Source: Oscillospiraceae bacterium (GTDB lineage Bacteria > Bacillota > Clostridia > Oscillospirales > Ruminococcaceae). Taken from it: a DNA stretch of 9,805 nucleotides. The first letter of the stretch is position 1, and each line of letters opens with the position of its first letter. The stretch is taken from NCBI GenBank assembly GCA_017483405.1, contig JAFUWP010000408.1:1-9805 (forward strand), given 5' to 3'. The notes beneath the pieces were generated by a model. That model had not been told where the DNA came from and did no database searches. It was given only the letters and a program-made list of their open reading frames with translations. A program made the position numbers and the translations under genes. This document shows, one piece after another, positions 7,626 through 9,805 of the stretch.

Positions 7626-7633
7626 CTGTATGC

Positions 7634-8377
7634 ATGACAAATGACCCGAAATTGATTGCTATTACCTCAGGAAAAGGCGGTACGGGAAAATCCTCTATCA
7701 GCTATGGCATCGGCTATACGCTCGCAAAACAGGGCAATCGTACCCTGATTATCGAACTGGACTTCGGTCTGCGCTGTCTTGATATTATGTTCGGCATGGA
7801 AGGGACTGTCAAGTTCGATTTGGGAAATGTCCTGAAAAATAATATGCAGGTATTGGATGCCGTTTCCCGTGTGCCAGGGGTCAGCAATCTCGAAATCCTC
7901 TGCGCACCAAAAGACCCCTTCATGAAAGTTACTGCCGAACAGGTCGTGAATATCTGCCGCGGTGTCCGCAAATACTACGATTTTATTATTATTGATACTG
8001 GCGCGGGTATCAGTTCACACGTGTTCGACATCGTGGAACAGGCGAATCTGATTCTGGTCGTCACGACTCCTGACCCTATCTGCATCCGTGATGCAACAAT
8101 GATGTCTGATGAATTCTATCAGAGAGGAAACAAGCGTCAGCGTCTGATTATCAACAAAGTCAGCGAAGAAGTCATCAAAAGCAAAATGATTCAGAATCTT
8201 GATGAAATTATTGATGCTGTCGGAATTCAGTTGCTGGGCGTAATTCCGGATGACATGATGCTGAAAGAAGCTACCGGCAAAGGTAAAAAATTACCTGTAG
8301 AAGCTCCCAGTCTGGAAGCTTTCGATGCCATTTCCAAGCGACTTACCGGCGAACAAGTACCGCTTGTGATAAAATAA
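7634..8377 (+). CDS. minD: MinD-family ATPase lacking the C-terminal membrane-targeting helix
   Basis: The MinD/ParA-type deviant Walker ATPase has 247 residues from the chosen start. Visible motifs are the deviant Walker A SGKGGTGKSS (12-21) with both lysines (K14, K19), the switch I region ELDFGLRCLDIMFGME (41-56) typical of MinD, Walker B FIIIDTGAGI (117-126), and TTPDPICIRD (144-153) matching the MinD segment used for partner contacts. It differs from usual MinD in having GTGKSS for GVGKTT, Glu41 where E. coli has Asp38, and Thr-Gly for Ser-Pro after the Walker B Asp. The C-terminus, ISKRLTGEQVPLVIK, stops where the linker and amphipathic membrane helix of ordinary MinD (about 268-270 residues) should follow. 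No minC or minE adjoins it. mgsA follows after 35 bases. The family call is strong; a division-site role is doubtful. Confidence 0.88.
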   Translation: MTNDPKLIAITSGKGGTGKSSISYGIGYTLAKQGNRTLIIELDFGLRCLDIMFGMEGTVKFDLGNVLKNNMQVLDAVSRVPGVSNLEILCAPKDPFMKVTAEQVVNICRGVRKYYDFIIIDTGAGISSHVFDIVEQANLILVVTTPDPICIRDATMMSDEFYQRGNKRQRLIINKVSEEVIKSKMIQNLDEIIDAVGIQLLGVIPDDMMLKEATGKGKKLPVEAPSLEAFDAISKRLTGEQVPLVIK

Positions 8378-8381
8378 TATA

Positions 8382-8395
8382 ACCGCACCTGCGGT
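8382..8395 (+). promoter_or_regulatory. Small hairpin before the mgsA ribosome site
   Basis: ACCGC (8382-8386) and GCGGT (8391-8395) form a 5-bp GC-rich stem with an ACCT tetraloop. It lies in the 35-base gap between minD and mgsA, immediately before the ribosome site. It could tune mgsA translation or protect the message. No T-run follows, so it is not a terminator. Confidence 0.35.
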
Positions 8396-8403
8396 GGAAA
8401 GGA
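8396..8403 (+). promoter_or_regulatory. Ribosome binding site that sets the mgsA start at 8413
   Basis: GGAAAGGA (8396-8403) directly abuts the in-frame ATG at 8404, which is too close for initiation there. It lies 9 bases before the ATG at 8413, which is normal spacing. The 8413 start also yields the family-typical N-terminus MTIALIAHD. Confidence 0.8.
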
Positions 8404-8412
8404 ATGAGAACT

Positions 8413-8814
8413 ATGACAATTGCCTTAATCGCTCATGATGCCAAGAAAGAACTGATGGTTCAGTTCTGCATCGCGTATTGCGGTATTCTTTCGAGATACC
8501 ATCTCTGTGCAACCGGTACAACCGGAAAAGTAGTGGGGGAGGCTACTGGCCTGCCAATTCAGAAATATTTCAGCGGTTCGCAGGGAGGCGGCGAACAGAT
8601 TGGCGCGAAAATCGCATGTAATGAAGTGGATGTGCTCCTGTTCTTCCGTGACCCGAATCTGAGAAATCCTGACCAGAATGATGTTACTCTGCTCCGTCTG
8701 TGCGATGTGCATAACGTGCCGATGGCAACCAACATCGCTACTGCCGAAGCGTTAATCATGGCACTGGAACGCGGTGATTTGGACTGGCGCGAAATCGGCA
8801 ACCCGTCTTTCTGA
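8413..8814 (+). CDS. mgsA: Methylglyoxal synthase family protein with altered catalytic residues
   Basis: Methylglyoxal synthase converts dihydroxyacetone phosphate to methylglyoxal and phosphate. This 133-residue protein aligns along its length with the family: H8-D9 and K12 (E. coli H19, D20, K23), the phosphate loop ATGTTG with T34, T36 and T37, S54-G55 (E. coli S65-G66), FFRDP with D80 (E. coli D91), D90 (E. coli D101), and the closing ATNIATAEALI and RGDLDWREI stretches. Without gaps, G60 falls at the general base Asp71 (GGGEQIG here, GGDQQVG in E. coli) and D87 at His98; one residue is missing just after D90. Glu61 is adjacent and might substitute. The protein may therefore be an active variant, weakly active, or a phosphate-ligand binder. 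It is co-transcribed with minD. E. coli residue roles are from memory of the family. Confidence 0.9.
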   Translation: MTIALIAHDAKKELMVQFCIAYCGILSRYHLCATGTTGKVVGEATGLPIQKYFSGSQGGGEQIGAKIACNEVDVLLFFRDPNLRNPDQNDVTLLRLCDVHNVPMATNIATAEALIMALERGDLDWREIGNPSF

Positions 8815-8837
8815 AAACGGAAAACTGTAGGAATCAG

Positions 8838-8878
8838 GTCTGCTGAAACTGCATGACAGCAGGTCAGCAGGCTTTTTT
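8838..8878 (+). terminator. Rho-independent terminator of the minD-mgsA operon
   Basis: GTCTGCTGA (8838-8846) pairs with TCAGCAGGC (8864-8872) over 9 bp with one G-U pair. The stem continues inward as CTGC (8849-8852) with GCAG (8859-8862) around a 6-base loop. Six T's (8873-8878) follow directly. It starts 23 bases after the mgsA stop and is a textbook intrinsic terminator. Confidence 0.93.
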
Positions 8879-8918
8879 CTGCATAGATATTATAAAAAAT
8901 AATTGGAGGAAAAGATTT

Positions 8919-9805
8919 ATGAGTTTATTGAAACGTCCTAACGGGACGGAAGATATTCTGCCTTCCGTCAGCCGTGACTGGCAGAAACTGGAGGAATTTC
9001 TCCGGAATACTGCCGGTGTGTTCGGATTTCAGGAAATCCGGATTCCGACTTTTGAACAGACAGAATTATTCAGCCGCGGCGTTGGCGAAACTACTGATGT
9101 CGTACAGAAAGAAATGTATACCGTCACTGCGAAGGAATCTTCTTTCACGCTCCGTCCGGAAGGTACAGCAGGCACTATCAGAGCCATGCTCCAGAACGGC
9201 CTTCTGAATGAAGCCCTTCCGCAGAGAGTTTATTATATTCTGTCCTGTTTCCGTCATGAACGTCCGCAGGCCGGCAGACTCAGAGAATTTCATCAGTTTG
9301 GCGTGGAAATGGCCGGTTCTGCCCAGCCTTCCGCAGATGCCGAAGTTATCAGTCTGGCAAAGCAGATTCTCGACCAGATTGGCCTGAAAAATATCGAACT
9401 GCATATCAATTCTATCGGCTGTCCGAATTGCCGGCAGAATTATCACAAGGCACTGAAAGACTATTTTTCCGGCTCGCGTGAATGCCTCTGCGGTACATGT
9501 CAGGAACGTCTCGAAAAAAATCCGATGCGCCTGCTCGACTGCAAAGTCGAATCCTGTAAGGAAATCGCAAAAGATGCCCCCTTAATTCTTGATTATCTCT
9601 GTGATGACTGCAAATCACATTTCGAGAAATTAAAATCCAATCTGGATGCGCTCGGCATTGCCTATACCGTTGACCCCAGAATCGTCCGCGGTCTGGATTA
9701 TTATACCAAAACTGTATTTGAATTCGTCACGACCGAAATCGGCGCACAGGGTACTGTCTGCGGCGGCGGCCGTTATGACGGCTTAATCGAACAGCTCGGC
9801 GGTCA
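8919..9805 (+). CDS. hisS: Histidyl-tRNA synthetase (N-terminal part, cut by window end)
   Basis: This class II synthetase charges tRNA-His with histidine. The 295 visible residues, of about 415-430 in the family, begin MSLLKRPNGTEDILP with the conserved R-P-x-G-T-x-D opening. Motif 1 is near 40-60. The TLRPEGT loop is at 77-83. Motif 2 is FRHERPQAGRLREFHQFGVE (111-130). The histidine-specific VRGLDYYTKTVFE (256-268) and GGGRYDGL (282-289) are present. Cysteine pairs at 168/171, 191/194, 208/213 and 228/231 match the cysteine-containing insertion of many Firmicute enzymes. GGAGGA (8905-8910) lies 8 bases before the ATG. The frame stays open to the edge, so motif 3 and the anticodon-binding domain are not visible. 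The residue pattern argues for HisS over the paralogue HisZ. Confidence 0.96.
   Translation, partial: MSLLKRPNGTEDILPSVSRDWQKLEEFLRNTAGVFGFQEIRIPTFEQTELFSRGVGETTDVVQKEMYTVTAKESSFTLRPEGTAGTIRAMLQNGLLNEALPQRVYYILSCFRHERPQAGRLREFHQFGVEMAGSAQPSADAEVISLAKQILDQIGLKNIELHINSIGCPNCRQNYHKALKDYFSGSRECLCGTCQERLEKNPMRLLDCKVESCKEIAKDAPLILDYLCDDCKSHFEKLKSNLDALGIAYTVDPRIVRGLDYYTKTVFEFVTTEIGAQGTVCGGGRYDGLIEQLGG

Noticed and set aside
7601..7633. Longer minD start at 7601 (11 extra residues)
   Set aside because: No ribosome site precedes it, it lies in a hairpin loop, and the extra residues do not resemble the family. The 7634 start has an excellent site.
8404..8412. mgsA start at 8404
   Set aside because: The ribosome site directly abuts this ATG, whereas the ATG at 8413 has normal spacing and the family-typical N-terminus.
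8865..8896. Possible hisS promoter with -10 TATTAT (8888-8893) or TATAAA (8891-8896)
   Set aside because: The matching -35 would be CAGCAG inside the terminator stem, with no resemblance to TTGACA.
9066..9618. Minus-strand open frames opposite hisS
   Set aside because: The + strand encodes all expected HisRS motifs through this region.
1..9805. Frequent TCCGG/CCGGA words across the window
   Set aside because: They sit mostly in coding frames at codons for Ser/Pro/Gly/Glu and look like codon preference, not a repeat family or spaced signal. A word count against codon-shuffled sequence would be needed to claim more.

Overview
The window looks like chromosomal core DNA from a Gram-positive clostridial bacterium, most likely an Oscillospiraceae/Ruminococcus-type organism. 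This rests on strong AAGGAG-type ribosome binding sites, the neighbour set (a DUF4321 protein, mreBCD, a class B penicillin-binding protein, minD and mgsA in that order) and the protein sequences. All genes lie on the + strand. No rRNA, tRNA, CRISPR array or mobile element is visible.

Region 1 (1-2810) begins with the last codons of an upstream gene. A U32-family protein of the RlhA type (probable rRNA hydroxylation factor) follows, then a dUTPase translationally coupled to it (TGATG overlap), then a small two-helix membrane protein of the DUF4321 family. Region 2 (2811-7426) starts with an inverted repeat and an extended -10 promoter. It holds the cell-elongation module: MreB, MreC, MreD and the transpeptidase PBP2, spaced or overlapped as one operon. 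Region 3 (7427-8878) starts with a second strong promoter that has a palindrome in its spacer and a structured leader. It encodes a MinD-like ATPase and an MgsA-family protein and closes with a clear intrinsic terminator. Region 4 (8919 to the edge) is the 5' part of hisS, cut off by the window end.

The mre genes and PBP2 would build the side-wall peptidoglycan synthesis machine. In many clostridia the same cluster also carries minC, minE and rodA between PBP2 and mgsA. Here only minD remains, and it has its own promoter.

The most interesting part is the minD-mgsA pair. The MinD-like protein keeps its nucleotide-binding motifs but stops where the membrane-targeting helix of ordinary MinD should begin, and no minC or minE is present. 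The MgsA-like protein keeps the phosphate-binding residues but has Gly at the position of the catalytic Asp71 of E. coli methylglyoxal synthase and Asp at the position of His98. Together these may represent a repurposed, co-transcribed pair of nucleotide- and phosphate-binding proteins attached to the cell-shape locus. That is an inference and needs testing.
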